NCBI GenBank assembly: GCA_014529385.2
Contig: CM043966.1
Location: 93,819,087-93,879,086 of the forward strand
Direction: 5' to 3'
Length of the DNA stretch: 60,000 nucleotides
Source of the DNA: Adiantum capillus-veneris
Taxonomy: Eukaryota; Streptophyta; Polypodiopsida; Polypodiales; Pteridaceae
Below, piece after piece: positions 1 to 10,639 of the stretch; the stretch's first letter is position 1; each line of letters begins with the position of its first letter. Made by a program: the position numbers and the translations under genes. A model generated the notes under the pieces. The model was not told the DNA's origin, did not search any database, and was given only the letters and a program-made list of their open reading frames with translations.

Positions 1-348
1 AACACCGTTTTCCTACATGATAAAATGTCATGCACTCACAGCATTGACAGTCCATGCGGACCAGCAATTCCACCTGCATGTTCGACTGATGCTGCCATAC
101 AATAAGACGTCATGATCAGCCAATGGAAGAGAAAATTGAGCCTACACAGAAATCAATGATGCAAGATTACGATTCCAAGATTACACAGAAATTAATGATG
201 TAAGATTATGATTCCAAGGGTCACACACACACACACACACACACACTACACAGCCCGTCAAATCTATAGTAAGAATTAAGTGCTTTGAGCAGGCATCAGC
301 TACATTACAAGAATGGCATACCTGCATGCTACAGACAAAGATCTAACG
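1..348. other. Left edge, no gene; (CA)n microsatellite
   Basis: No coding potential that I can support. A (CA)n run of about 25 nt lies near 221-246. The two nearly identical phrases around 150-215 (both with 'ttccaag') are a short local duplication. Confidence 0.6.
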
Positions 349-439
349 TGAAAAGATGTTAAGATGCTGTGAAATTCTATAGCTAGAGAAGAGACAAAGG
401 GGTTTTGTCCACTACATATATGCACTATCATGTAGACAT
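349..439. repeat. Left half of a repeat split by the Ty3 element
   Basis: This stretch matches 10349-10434 closely and stops exactly where the LTR begins. The other half resumes at 9717. The unsplit copy at about 10350-10676 shows the original order, so the retrotransposon inserted here. Confidence 0.8.
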
Positions 440-1996
440 TGACGGGAGCAAAGCGAACCCCGAACCTCGACGGCCTCTAAAACACCGGGGACCGAATGGT
501 GCGCCTCGATCCTGTCATGGTAAAGCAAACAGGGGCACCACCTAGCTTCAGCGGCTAGGACGCAAACAACACACCACCATAACAAAGTTTTCATCCAAGA
601 GAGATGGATGCTTGGGAGTAATAATGAAGAGGAAAGGGAATGAGATCAAGTGAGAGAGAGAGAGAGAGAGAGTGAGGGAGGGGGTATAGCGGCTTAGTAC
701 TTAGGCACCACAAAAGGATGGCGAATCCGCACACCCTTCACACATACACAAGCTCACTCCAAACACAAGACTAGGTGGCGATTCCGCACACCTCACATGG
801 GCAAAACATTGCAAGAAAACATACTCACAAAACCTCAAGCTTTATTTAGAGAATAAGGCAATGAAATGGGGATCATAGGGTAGGGGAATGAGAAGGGGGA
901 GAGTGGTAGAGCACATGGCGGATAGGTGGGAATTGATGGCGAAGACTCGCACGAGGGTTATGGCCATCATCCTTCATTTAGTTGCCCTTCATCTTCCATA
1001 GCCGAGGGTGTAGAGGTCATGCTCAAGACAAGCATGGTAATTGCGGTGATGGGGATGGTGATGGTGTGGGTGTGTGTGTGTGCACTAGGCACACACAGTG
1101 CATAGTGTGTTCTTTGGTGATGTTGTGTGTGTATTTAGTGTGATGGTGACCCCTCTTTATATAGGGGAGGAGGGGGGAGGAATTCTAGAATTTAGAAATG
1201 AAGAAATCATTATCTACATAGGCCATGTGACTGTGGGCCCCACTTGTCTGGCTGTGTGTATATGTGCCAGAACATCAGTCTCATGAGAGAGAGACTAAGA
1301 GAGAGAGATGGGTTGATGAAAAAAAGTGAGAGGTGACATGGAGAATAAAGTAATTACAAGAGGGGAGAGAGGGGAGTGTGTTCAGAGGTGAATCTGTGTG
1401 CAGATGTGTGTGAACACAAGAAAAATCAGGTAACCACTGGGTGGGGATGGGTCTGTGGGCACCTTTTTTAGTGAAACTGAGTGTGTGTGAGTGTGGGGAA
1501 GGTTATTTAGCTACAAGACAAGAGATATGGAGCCCTTTAGAGAGAGAGGGGGGTATTTGGGTCATGGGATATGATAGGAGAGAGAAAGAGGGGGTGGGGT
1601 ATACTATCTTGGAAGATAGGGTAAGTTGCATGTGAGTTAGGGTGCATTATTGGTGAGTTATAATGCATTATTGATGAGAGGTGGGGTAGCTTGAGGGGAG
1701 AGAGAAAGGATAAAGGACAAGGGGAAGAGAGAGGGGGTTGACCTTTTGAGTGGAGGAGAGGAAAAGAGACACACGGCGGGGCAACAATGAAGAAAAAGGA
1801 GGCAAGGTGGGGATGGGCTATCCCACAGGCATGAGGTGGCCTATTTTACCTTTCTTATATATTTACATAATCATACTTTATTTTTTTCTTACTTTTTCCA
1901 ATGCCTTTTATCACTCCCTCCCTAAGAGGGGGTTTTCATGGGGTGGGGACGAGAGAAGAGGGGTATGGGAGCTTCGCTTGTGAAAAGCCCCCATCA
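440..1996 (-). repeat. 3' LTR of the Ty3/Tat element
   Basis: About 1557 bp, bounded by TG/CA and nearly identical to 8134-9716. The main length differences from the 5' LTR are a shorter GA run near 650 and a shorter GT run near 1070. Confidence 0.93.
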
Positions 1997-2000
1997 TTAG

Positions 2001-2012
2001 CCCTCCCCTTTT
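2001..2012 (-). promoter_or_regulatory. Polypurine tract (plus-strand primer)
   Basis: On the minus strand this reads AAAAGGGGAGGG, four bases before the 3' LTR. It is the usual site for plus-strand DNA priming in reverse transcription. Confidence 0.8.
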
Positions 2013-2024
2013 GGCTAGAGGCAT

Positions 2025-5000
2025 TCATGTCTCTAGCTCATCTGTTTGATCATTATCGTCGGAGGTGGTGGCTGATGGTGTGTCCTCATCTGGAATGTCA
2101 ATTGGTGGAGCCTGGTCAAATCGAAGAAAATAAGGTTCAAGTCGCCAACCATTTACCCTGGTTTTATGAAGTTTTCCATCAGCCTCCATAAGCTGGTAGC
2201 TTCCATTGGCATACTTTTTCCTGACGATGAAAGGACCTTCCCATCGGAGTAGGAGTTTCTTATCCTTGCGCGTGTCGAAGCGATTGTCGTAGCGGAGCAC
2301 CAACATTCCTTTCTTCAATTCTTTTTTCCGGAGATGCTCGTTAAAGCTAAGCCATCTATGCTTTGCTTGTGCTACATAATAATTTATTGCTTCTTCTCTG
2401 TCCAGCTGCAGTCTTTCCAAGTTGATGATGTGATCTCTCAAATGCATGTTGGGCTGTTGAAGCTGGCTTGCCATTACTCTGAGACTTTGTAGTTGCACTT
2501 CAATGGGCAAGATTGCTTCCTTACCAAATACTAGATGATACGGTGTGAATCCCAAGGATGTACGAAATGAAGTTCTGTAGGCCCATAAAGTTGGTAGTAG
2601 ATACTTATCCCAGTCTCCAGGATGATTGTTTACCTGCTTGGTAATAATTTTAGAAACCATTCCATTTACCTTTTCAACTAGGCCATTACATTGAGGGTAA
2701 TATGGTGAAGAGTGCCTCCTTGTAATGCCCAGTTTCTGCATTAATTCTCCTACCAAGTCTGCTCTGAAACCTGGCCCTCTATCAGAGATGATCTCTAAAG
2801 GTGTGCCAAACCTACAGCATATGTGCTCGTAGATAAATTTAGCTACCTCTACCGCTGTGATTCTAGTGGTTGCTGTAGCCTCTGCCCATCTAGTCATGTA
2901 GTTGACCCCCATGATAATGTAGAATTTTCCTGAGTTGGCCCTAGGTAATGGCCCAATGGCATCAATACCCCATTTTTCAAATGGGCCATATGAGAGAATA
3001 GGTGTCTGTGGTTCAGGCATAAGTGACCTAGTGCCGGCCTTTTGACACAACTTACACGTTTTGCACCAGTGGTGTACATCACGGTTGAGGCTAGGCCATA
3101 TGAAGCCTACCTGCAAGATTTTCCTACTTGTTATGTCTAGGGCAAAGTGACCACCACAAACCCCGTCGTGACAACTAGCAATTACTCCCATGATTTCCTG
3201 AGAGAGAGGGACCTTCCTGAGTATTTGGTCCTTACCCTTACAGTACAAACCGTCATTGATGAGTCGATTTCTTGTGGCCTTCCGCGTCAGCCATTGCTTC
3301 TGTCCCTTTGTTAAATCTGATGGGCATTCCCCTGTTTCCAAAAAATGCATGATGTCAGGCAAGGCATCACTTCCTTGAAATAGAGGGAGCTTTAGTTTTA
3401 TTGCTCCAACCACCACTTCCTGTAGTCTTTCACTTGCTAGGGCATCTGCTTCTTGGTTTTGAGCCCTTGGGATATGGTGTATTTGAACTTCTTCAAACTT
3501 ACCCAACAAGGTTTTTACACCACTTAAGTGAGTCCTTAAACTAGGATTCTTGCATATCCATGCTCCATTTACTTGCCTTACCAAAAGAAGAGCATCCCCA
3601 AATACATTAAGGCGTTGTACACCTTGTGAGACGCACCATTGTAGACCCTTGGTTAGTGCTGCATACTCAGCTTCATTGTTAGAATGTGGATCTAACAATT
3701 GGCCCAACGAAAATACCTTTGTCCCTTTGTCATCAAAGACCACTATGCCTGCAGCTGCTTTGTCGGACACTCGCTTGTAGGCTCCATCAAAGTAGAGAGA
3801 GTATGCTCCTTCTACCATCGGTGGTACTGGAGGTAATCGGACTTCTCCTTCCTTAGATTGCTTCTCCTTCCCTTCAAAGACTTGGTAGGTCATGAGTCCC
3901 CCCAAACTTGCCCTTGTCGTGCTTTCTACCTGTACCGTGTAGTCAAACTCTTGCAGACGAACTAGCCATTTAGTAATTCTAGCAGACACATCCATGTGTT
4001 GTACAACATAGGGAAATATTTCATCCGTGGTTAGAACCACAAATTGCTTAGGTAGCAAATATGACCTAAACTTTGTAGTTGCAAATCTAAGAGCTAGGAC
4101 TAAGTGTTCCACATGGGTGAAACCTTTCTCTCCTGCTGTCATCATTCGACTAGAGAAGTAGATTGGCCTCATGAAAGATGTCGTCGTATCCTTTTGGAGT
4201 AGCACAGCCCCCAATGAGTCATCACCAACACTTAAGGTGACATAGAATTTTTCATCCCACTTAGGTGGTGAGATAGTTGGCAGAGTGGCTAAGACCTCCT
4301 TTACCTTGTTGTAGTGATGTTCGCTTTCCTCGTCCCAAGTGAAAGTTGATCTTTGAGTGAGTTGTTGCAGTGGTAGAACAAGTTGTGATAGTAGATGTAT
4401 GAATCTACTTAAGTACCTCACCTTCTGTAGAAAAGTGACCAGTTGACGTGCGGTCGTTGGTGAAGGTAGGGCTATGAGTGCGGACACCTTACTTGGGTCG
4501 GCGTTGATACCTCTTGCTGAAATTTCATGGCCTAGTAGAATGACTTTACTCTCCCCAATGTGACATTTATCCACATTTAATTGCCCACCGAGGCTCTGCA
4601 ACCTGGCCAAACCTTCAATTACCTTTTCTAAATGTGAAATACGGGAGCTATATATACAAAAATCATCAATGAAAACTCTTATGGATGTTCCAAAGAACGG
4701 TTGAAAAACATATGTGACATATCTTTGGAATGTGGCAGGTGCATTTGTGAGACCAAATGGCATAACCCTGTATGCAAAACAACCCCATGGCGTGATAAAA
4801 GTGGTTTTTAGCTGATCTTCCAAGGCTATGCGTATTTGAAAGTATCCTGAATAACCATCACAGACGGTATAGCATTCAAAACCCGCTACTTCATTCAGAA
4901 TTTCATCCAAGAAAGGGAGAAGAAAGTGGTCTCTCTTTGTAGCTTCATTTAGTGGTTTGTAGTCAACACACACCCTCCACTTACCATTCTTTTTAGGCAT

Positions 5001-5498
5001 CACCACTACGGGTGACACCCATTCTGAGTTTTCTACAGGATAGATGAATCCCGCCTCTAGCAGTTTCCTTACCTCGGCCAAGAGTGCCTTTTCTTGTATG
5101 ACCCCCAGTTGTCGTAGCTTTTGCACAACTGGTTTTACCCCTTCCTTCAGCTTAATATGATGTTCCACCACTGTAATGCTTGTGATTCTTTCATAGTTGT
5201 CAATGAACAGGTTAGGAAATCCCATCAACATTTTCAAAAAACTATCTTTCTCCTCAAGTGTTAATTCCGTAGACAACATACCCTTCAACCTACTTCCTCC
5301 TAGGCCAGGTGATTTTCTCTCCTCTTCATTGGGTTTCCCTTTTGGTGATGGATCACCAGTTGTACTTACCCTTTGTGGATCCTTCATAATGATACCCATC
5401 ACATCAATGGAACTGTCACTTTCGTCGGTGGATGTGGTCTCCTCCTCAGAACTGGAAGATTCGCTAGTGGTTTCATCTGCCGATGTTTCCAAATTCAT
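2025..5498 (-). CDS. pol: Pol polyprotein (RT, RNase H, aRNase H, integrase), Tat retrotransposon
   Basis: An open frame of 1157 codons. Residues about 1-100 are acidic and Ser/Thr-rich linker. Reverse transcriptase spans about 110-350; its active site reads FIDD (near 279) instead of the usual YxDD. A first RNase H (about 400-550) has lost the usual acidic start. A second RNase H follows at about 569-690 with all four acidic positions visible (YFDGA, NNEAEY, VFGDA, NQEADAL), the extra archaeal-type domain of Tat elements. Integrase follows: HHCC zinc motif (about 775-820) and the D-D-E core (near 841, 902 and 938). There is no chromodomain. The frame is the same as gag-protease and is separated from it by a single UAG. 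The start is the ATG one codon after that stop, but pol is more likely made as a gag-pol fusion. Function: copying and integrating the element. Confidence 0.95.
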   Translation of the reverse strand: MNLETSADETTSESSSSEEETTSTDESDSSIDVMGIIMKDPQRVSTTGDPSPKGKPNEEERKSPGLGGSRLKGMLSTELTLEEKDSFLKMLMGFPNLFIDNYERITSITVVEHHIKLKEGVKPVVQKLRQLGVIQEKALLAEVRKLLEAGFIYPVENSEWVSPVVVMPKKNGKWRVCVDYKPLNEATKRDHFLLPFLDEILNEVAGFECYTVCDGYSGYFQIRIALEDQLKTTFITPWGCFAYRVMPFGLTNAPATFQRYVTYVFQPFFGTSIRVFIDDFCIYSSRISHLEKVIEGLARLQSLGGQLNVDKCHIGESKVILLGHEISARGINADPSKVSALIALPSPTTARQLVTFLQKVRYLSRFIHLLSQLVLPLQQLTQRSTFTWDEESEHHYNKVKEVLATLPTISPPKWDEKFYVTLSVGDDSLGAVLLQKDTTTSFMRPIYFSSRMMTAGEKGFTHVEHLVLALRFATTKFRSYLLPKQFVVLTTDEIFPYVVQHMDVSARITKWLVRLQEFDYTVQVESTTRASLGGLMTYQVFEGKEKQSKEGEVRLPPVPPMVEGAYSLYFDGAYKRVSDKAAAGIVVFDDKGTKVFSLGQLLDPHSNNEAEYAALTKGLQWCVSQGVQRLNVFGDALLLVRQVNGAWICKNPSLRTHLSGVKTLLGKFEEVQIHHIPRAQNQEADALASERLQEVVVGAIKLKLPLFQGSDALPDIMHFLETGECPSDLTKGQKQWLTRKATRNRLINDGLYCKGKDQILRKVPLSQEIMGVIASCHDGVCGGHFALDITSRKILQVGFIWPSLNRDVHHWCKTCKLCQKAGTRSLMPEPQTPILSYGPFEKWGIDAIGPLPRANSGKFYIIMGVNYMTRWAEATATTRITAVEVAKFIYEHICCRFGTPLEIISDRGPGFRADLVGELMQKLGITRRHSSPYYPQCNGLVEKVNGMVSKIITKQVNNHPGDWDKYLLPTLWAYRTSFRTSLGFTPYHLVFGKEAILPIEVQLQSLRVMASQLQQPNMHLRDHIINLERLQLDREEAINYYVAQAKHRWLSFNEHLRKKELKKGMLVLRYDNRFDTRKDKKLLLRWEGPFIVRKKYANGSYQLMEADGKLHKTRVNGWRLEPYFLRFDQAPPIDIPDEDTPSATTSDDNDQTDELET

Positions 5499-5501
5499 TT
5501 G

Positions 5502-5504
5502 CTA
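5502..5504 (-). promoter_or_regulatory. In-frame UAG between gag-protease and pol (candidate readthrough or reinitiation site)
   Basis: The minus strand reads AAG CAG TAG CAA ATG: gag-pro ends, one codon follows, then the pol ATG, all in one frame. The CAA after UAG resembles tobamovirus-type readthrough (UAG CAR YYA), but the next codon is AUG, so it fits only partly. Termination-reinitiation on the adjacent AUG is the alternative. Confidence 0.6.
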
Positions 5505-7193
5505 CTGCTTGCCAATCCTCATGTCGTAGTAGATTGTCTCCCCTTTCTTACCGGTCATGCGTAGAAGGCCGGTATCCCAGTCCTGTTTTTCCTTCATGGC
5601 CATCAACCATGGCCTTCCCAAAATTAGTTGATAGCCCTCCCCCTTAGTAGGCATTACAAAAACATCTACCTCTACCTCACTGTTGAAAGATTTTATTTTC
5701 ACGGCACTTACCACACCCACACACTTTACTTTTGCGTTGTTTGCCATCTTTGCCTTGCATGGAGAAGGCCTGTCAACCTCGAGCCCTAATCGAAGCATCA
5801 TAGCTTCGCTCATTACACAGATTTGTGCACCTCCATCAATGTAGGTGTTTCCAACCCTCTTTCCTTTTATGTTTACGTCGAGAATTGGAAGGATGTCATC
5901 CATGTTGCATCCCGAAATTGCTCCGGCTACCTTTGTTTTGGAGCGTCTTGTACTTACCATTTTAGACCATTGTCGTCTTACTTTTGGTGCAAGATGTAGC
6001 AGCTGTGGCCATGTAATCTTCGGTCCTTGCTCTGCCACATCCAATGTTAGATCATAGGACTCAGAACTTTCCCCTAGCTGGAAGTCGGTGATGCCCAATT
6101 TCCGTCGTGGCCTGGATGGCCTCTTGCCAGTTTCTCCTCTCATGCTTCTCTCATCATCTGATTGTGTAGCTTTCTCCCTCCAAGATCTTTTCACAGTCAT
6201 GGCTTCAAGTGGTTCTAAAAAGGTTACCTTCTCCTTACCCTTGTCCCTCTCCTTTGCTCTGGGTGGATCCACTACTACGGCTTTTCCTTTCTCTTCTAGC
6301 CTTATGATGTTTACAGGGCGATCAGGTGGTGGGGCTGGTGGAAGAGGTGGGATGGATGCTTGTAGTGGTGTCTGGGGTGGACGTAGAATTTGTGTTGGTG
6401 GGGGTGGTGCTCGGGGTGGGGCTGTTCTTTCTCTAGGGGGTGACAATTGGTTCCTCCTACCTCCTCTATTATAGTTTTGTCGTGGTTTGGGACAGTAGTA
6501 CATACCGTGATCGTCTTCTCCGCAGTTATAGCAATGATACTCCCTGTTTTGTCTTCGTGCTCTTCCAAGGTCTTGATCTCTTTCTTGACTCCTCCCTTGC
6601 TGTATTAAGTGGACAGACAAATTCTGCAGTTGGTCAGTAATATGGGCCAACATATCTTGTTGGTCATCTCTTACCCCAAGAGCCGGTGGTGGTGGTATGG
6701 TGGTTGTCGTAGTTGCTGGTCGACGCGATGTTCCTGCTTCTGTTGACTCGGTTTCTTTGGCTTTCATTCGCAGATTCTTGTCCTTAAGGCGAGCAATCTC
6801 AACGGCTAACTCGTACGTAGCCGGGAATCTACCTTTCACCTTCTCCTTGAGAAGAGGCCATAAGCCATGCGTGAACCGATCTTTTTTTAGAAAATCGGGT
6901 GCAGCTTCCCCCCTTGCCAGTGACTCAACCCACCGTTCCCACAAATCCACAAATTTGGACTCATAGGTGGCATATTCTAAAAGATCCTCTTGCTTCAAGT
7001 CTCTCAACTTATCCCACAACTTTTCTGAAGTGGTACCTCCCCCAAAGCGCCTCTTAAAAGTGGTTTTTAAGGGTTCCCAGTCATCCTTGGTTGCTTGTGG
7101 AAGTGCATTGTACCATGATCTAGCTTCTAGCTTCATGAGATGCTTAAAGATTCTAACCCGGGATTCATCCGTATCTTTGTTGCTCACTAACAT
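5502..7193 (-). CDS. gag-pro: Gag-protease polyprotein, Tat retrotransposon
   Basis: An open frame of 563 codons. The first 110 residues or so are a retrotransposon gag (capsid) domain, seen in the WYNAL and RRFGG segments. A proline- and threonine-rich linker leads to a CCHC zinc knuckle at about 219-233 (CYNCGEDDHGMYYC). The second half carries a retroviral-type aspartic protease with active site IDGGAQ near 451 (DGGA where DSGA or DTGA is usual). The true N-terminus lies upstream: an ATG at 7276 opens 29 codons starting MASVAFPKF that look like the missing beginning of gag, in a different frame and ended by TAG TGA. A small indel near 7190-7196 therefore breaks the protein. It ends in UAG, in frame with pol. 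Confidence 0.92.
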   Translation of the reverse strand: MLVSNKDTDESRVRIFKHLMKLEARSWYNALPQATKDDWEPLKTTFKRRFGGGTTSEKLWDKLRDLKQEDLLEYATYESKFVDLWERWVESLARGEAAPDFLKKDRFTHGLWPLLKEKVKGRFPATYELAVEIARLKDKNLRMKAKETESTEAGTSRRPATTTTTIPPPPALGVRDDQQDMLAHITDQLQNLSVHLIQQGRSQERDQDLGRARRQNREYHCYNCGEDDHGMYYCPKPRQNYNRGGRRNQLSPPRERTAPPRAPPPPTQILRPPQTPLQASIPPLPPAPPPDRPVNIIRLEEKGKAVVVDPPRAKERDKGKEKVTFLEPLEAMTVKRSWREKATQSDDERSMRGETGKRPSRPRRKLGITDFQLGESSESYDLTLDVAEQGPKITWPQLLHLAPKVRRQWSKMVSTRRSKTKVAGAISGCNMDDILPILDVNIKGKRVGNTYIDGGAQICVMSEAMMLRLGLEVDRPSPCKAKMANNAKVKCVGVVSAVKIKSFNSEVEVDVFVMPTKGEGYQLILGRPWLMAMKEKQDWDTGLLRMTGKKGETIYYDMRIGKQ

Positions 7194-7276
7194 GCTACTT
7201 CAAAGTCATCTAGGAAGTCTGTTACCAAATCCTCCCCCTTCTTTCCTTTAAATTTTGGAAATGCTACACTTGCCAT
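7190..7276 (-). pseudogene. Frame-shifted N-terminus of gag
   Basis: A 29-codon frame from ATG (7276) gives a gag-like start (MASVAFPKF, then an acidic DFLDDFE segment) and runs into TAG TGA exactly where the long gag frame opens. The likely cause is a 1-2 nt insertion. Confidence 0.65.
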
Positions 7277-8111
7277 GATTACTGAGAGAGAGCTAGAAAG
7301 ACACACTGCTTAACTTGCAAAAGTTTTTTCTTCTTTACAAGGAGGCGTGTATACCCTCTTATACTAGGACATAGATTAAACCTTCAAACGGTACATTGCC
7401 TTGTACCAAAGGTAAGACAAATGGTTGATCTAATGCCAGAACCTCAAAAAATCTCTCTCCACCCAGCATGGTGTCAATGACGTGCTGGTAGTGAGCCTTC
7501 AAATCTAGTATTACCTTGATTGAGCGTACACGTGTTGGTATGTGTGATCTGTCTTGAGGTAGGTTGTACTGATTCATGTGAAGCTTAGAGGTGCTTAGTC
7601 ACTGTCCAAGCTTGTGGGAGAGGGTGGTGTTCTTTCCTGAAACAAACTCAGTAGATCCCTAGTTTCTCTAGTGAGAGTGTGAGCCAATGATTCCGTTATC
7701 TGTGCTGCAGCATCAGGTGCGACTTGAAAACTGACTGTGATAATTACCTCAGTGACTTGACTTACCCGATTCTCAAAGTAGAATAGTGTTGATTCTCTAT
7801 TGTGTAGAGCTCCTTCCATTTTGTTGTTGTGGGTTGGTTGTAGGTTGCGGACATGGTTTCGACCTTCTCCTTCTTCTTCTTGGCACTTGGCCTATGTATA
7901 TCCACTGGGTTTGGCGTGTTGGTTGACTCTCCCACTGCAAATCGATTACCGTTACGCCTGGCACTCGAGCTTCGATGGAGATGCGGAGTTCGTCTAGTTG
8001 TGCTTGGAGCTCTTCTTCTTCTGTCGTCCAATTAGCAAATCCTGCTAGCCATTCATCCATTCACAATAGTTTAGGGGTTTCAGTCTTGTAAACTGAAGGG
8101 TTTCATGAAAA
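7277..8111 (-). other. 5' leader of the Tat element with three short frames
   Basis: Between the primer-binding site and gag lie three short minus-strand frames: 8060-7797 (87 codons, starting MDEWLAGF), 7819-7595 (74 codons) and 7577-7359 (72 codons). The first two overlap by 23 nt. They may be decayed pieces of one pre-gag ORF, as some Tat elements carry extra leader ORFs, or uORFs without a product. I recognise no domain. Confidence 0.45.
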
Positions 8112-8113
8112 GA

Positions 8114-8131
8114 TCCTCCGTGGGGGCACCA
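8114..8131 (-). promoter_or_regulatory. Primer-binding site of the Tat element
   Basis: Read on the minus strand it begins TGGTGCCCCCACGG, two to three bases after the 5' LTR end. TGG complements the CCA tail of a tRNA. I cannot assign the tRNA species by eye. Confidence 0.7.
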
Positions 8132-8133
8132 AA

Positions 8134-8342
8134 TGACGGGAGCAAAGCAAAAACCGAACCTCGACGGCCTCTAAAACACCGGGGACCGAATGGCGCACCT
8201 CGAGCCTGTCATGGTAAAGCAAACAGGGGCACCACCTAGCTTCAGCGGCTAGGATGCAAACAACACACCACCATAACAAAGTTTTCATCCAATAGAGATG
8301 GATGCTTGGGAGTAATGATGAAGAGGAAAGGGAATGAGATCA

Positions 8343-8383
<41 letters not shown>

Positions 8384-9716
8384 GGGAGGGGGTATAGCGG
8401 CTTAGTACTTAGGCACCACAAAAGGATGGCGAATCCGCACACCCTTCACACATACACAAGCTCACTCCAAACACAAGACTAGGTGGCGATTCCGCACACC
8501 TCACATGGGCAAAACATTGCAAGAAAACATACTCACAAAACCTCAAGCTTTATTTAGAGAATAAGGCAATGAAATGGGGATCATAGGGTAGGGGAATGAG
8601 AAGGGGGAGAGTGGTAGAGCACATGGCGGATAGGTGGGAGTTGATGGCGAAGACTCGCATGAGGGTTATGGCCATCATCCTTCATTTAGTTGCCCTTCAT
8701 CTTCCATAGCCGAGGGTGTAGAGGTCATGCTCAAGACAAGCATGGTGATTGTGGTGATGGTGATGGTGATGGTGTGGGTGTGGGTGTGGGTGTGTGTGTG
8801 TGCACTAGGCACACACAGTGCATAGTGTGTTCTTTGGTGATGTTGTGTGTGTATTTAGTGTGATGGTGACCCCTCTTTATATAGGGGAGGAGGGGGGAGG
8901 AATTCTAGAATTTAGAAATGAAGAAATCATTATCTACATAGGCCATGTGACTGTGGGCCCCACTTGTCTGGCTGTGTGTATATGTGCCAGAACATCAGTC
9001 TCATGAGAGAGAGACTAAGAGAGAGAGATGGGTTGATGAAAAAAAGTGAGAGGTGACATGGAGAATAAAGTAATTACAAGAGGGGAGAGATGGGAGTGTG
9101 TTCAGAGGTGAATCTGTGTGCAGATGTGTGTGAACACAAGAAAAATCAGGTAACCACTGGGTGGGGATGGGTCTGTGGACACCTTTTTTAGTGAAACTGA
9201 GTGTGTGTGAGTGTGGGGAAGGTTATTTAGCTACAAGACAAGAGATATGGAGCCCTTTAGAGAGAGAGGGGGGTATTTGGGTCATGGGATATGATAGGAG
9301 AGAGAAAGAGGGGGTGGGGTATACTATTTTGGAAGATAGGGTAAGTTGCATGTGAGTTAGGGTGCATTATTGGTGAGTTATAATGCATTATTGGTGAGAG
9401 GTGGGGTAGCTTGAGGGGAGAGAGAAAGGATAAAGGACAAGGGGAAGAGAGAGGGGGTTGACCTTTTGAGTGGAGGAGAGGAAAAGGGACACACGGCGGG
9501 GCAACAATGAAGAAAAAGGAGGCAAGGTGGGGATGGGCTACCCCACAGGCATGAGGTGGCCTATTTTACCTTTTTTATATATTTACATAATCATACTTTA
9601 TTTTTTTCTTACTTTTTCCAATGCCTTTTATCACTCCTTCCCTAAGAGGGGATTTTCATGGGGTGGGGACGAGAGAAGAGGGGTATGGGAGCTTCGCTTG
9701 TGAAAAGCCCCCATCA
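8134..9716 (-). repeat. 5' LTR of the Ty3/Tat element
   Basis: About 1583 bp, TG to CA, near-identical to 440-1996. It carries a longer GA run (about 8346-8380) and an expanded GGTGTG block near 8775-8800. Confidence 0.93.
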
Positions 9717-9870
9717 ACGTGGGTGTGTAGATTTCTTGTACCCACAAATATAGGCATTGGCCAATAAATACAAGATTATAACCGGGTGGTTTTGATCTCT
9801 GTGCACCTCTAGACCGAGGTGTGCGGGGATTGGACATGACTAGAGAATGTGAGGTAGGTTATAGTGTGAA

Positions 9871-9949
<79 letters not shown>

Positions 9950-9985
9950 AAGACGGAGGATGCCAATAGAATATTAAATTTAGAG
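9717..9985. repeat. Right half of the repeat split by the Ty3 element
   Basis: It resumes the repeat broken at 439 and matches 10435-10676, including the embedded GA microsatellite (about 9874-9946). Confidence 0.8.
9874..9946. repeat. (GA)n microsatellite
   Basis: About 36 uninterrupted GA units inside the split repeat. The sister copy at about 10587-10636 is shorter. Confidence 0.95.
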
Positions 9986-10348
9986 AGGGAGAGAGAGAGA
10001 GCGCACGCAAAAGCAAACAACGAATTTGAAATTTACAATCGTGTTATGAAGTGAGGCGCATTCACATCTACGCAGCTAGTAGCCCCATTGGTATGTCTTT
10101 TACCCTTCAATGGAGCGAATCACCACATGTTCAATTAGGTTAGAATTAAGATTAGATTTTGGATTGAATTTTTATATTAGAGTCTACCTTCAAGATTACG
10201 GTAAAAAAATTAGAGCTAGACGAACGGTGATCCCTCTCTTCCTCTCTACGGATGCGACCTTAAGCTGGAAAGCTTTCAACGGCATGATACTCATATTGGA
10301 GGCCAACATGTAATGTGTTAAGTAATCCCTTGAACAAAGATATACTCT
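9986..10348. other. Spacer between the two repeat copies
   Basis: No gene, RNA or structured repeat that I can support. Confidence 0.5.
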
Positions 10349-10349
10349 G

Positions 10350-10584
10350 AAAAGATGTTAAGATGTTGTGAAATGCTACAGCTAGAGAAGAGGCAAAGGG
10401 GTTTTTTCCACTACATGCACTATCATGTAGACGTGGGTGTGTAGATTTCTTGTACCCACAAATATAGGCATTGACCAATAAAGATGAGATTATAACCCGA
10501 TCGTTCTGACCTCCGTGCACCTCTAGACCGAGGTGTGTGGGAATTGGACATGACTAGAGAATGTGAGGTTGTTTATAGTGTGAA

Positions 10585-10639
<55 letters not shown>

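Larger units (their letters stand above)
440..9716 (-). mobile_element. Ty3/gypsy LTR retrotransposon, Tat lineage, nearly intact
   Basis: A complete element of about 9.3 kb read on the minus strand. The order is 5' LTR (8134-9716), primer-binding site, leader, gag-protease, UAG, pol, polypurine tract, 3' LTR (440-1996). LTRs begin TG and end CA. The flanks (ACAT at 436-439, ACGT at 9717-9720) look like a 4-bp target duplication with one CpG-type change, and the unsplit target copy near 10435 reads ACGT. Pol order RT, RNase H, second RNase H, integrase without a chromodomain is diagnostic of the Tat group. I count roughly two dozen substitutions between the LTRs by eye, so the insertion is fairly recent. 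Gag has one N-terminal frame break, so this copy is probably not autonomous as it stands. Confidence 0.93.

Noticed and set aside
5845-6966. Plus-strand open frames across the gag-protease region
   Set aside because: They are shadows of the minus-strand gag-pro coding sequence; no start context or domain.
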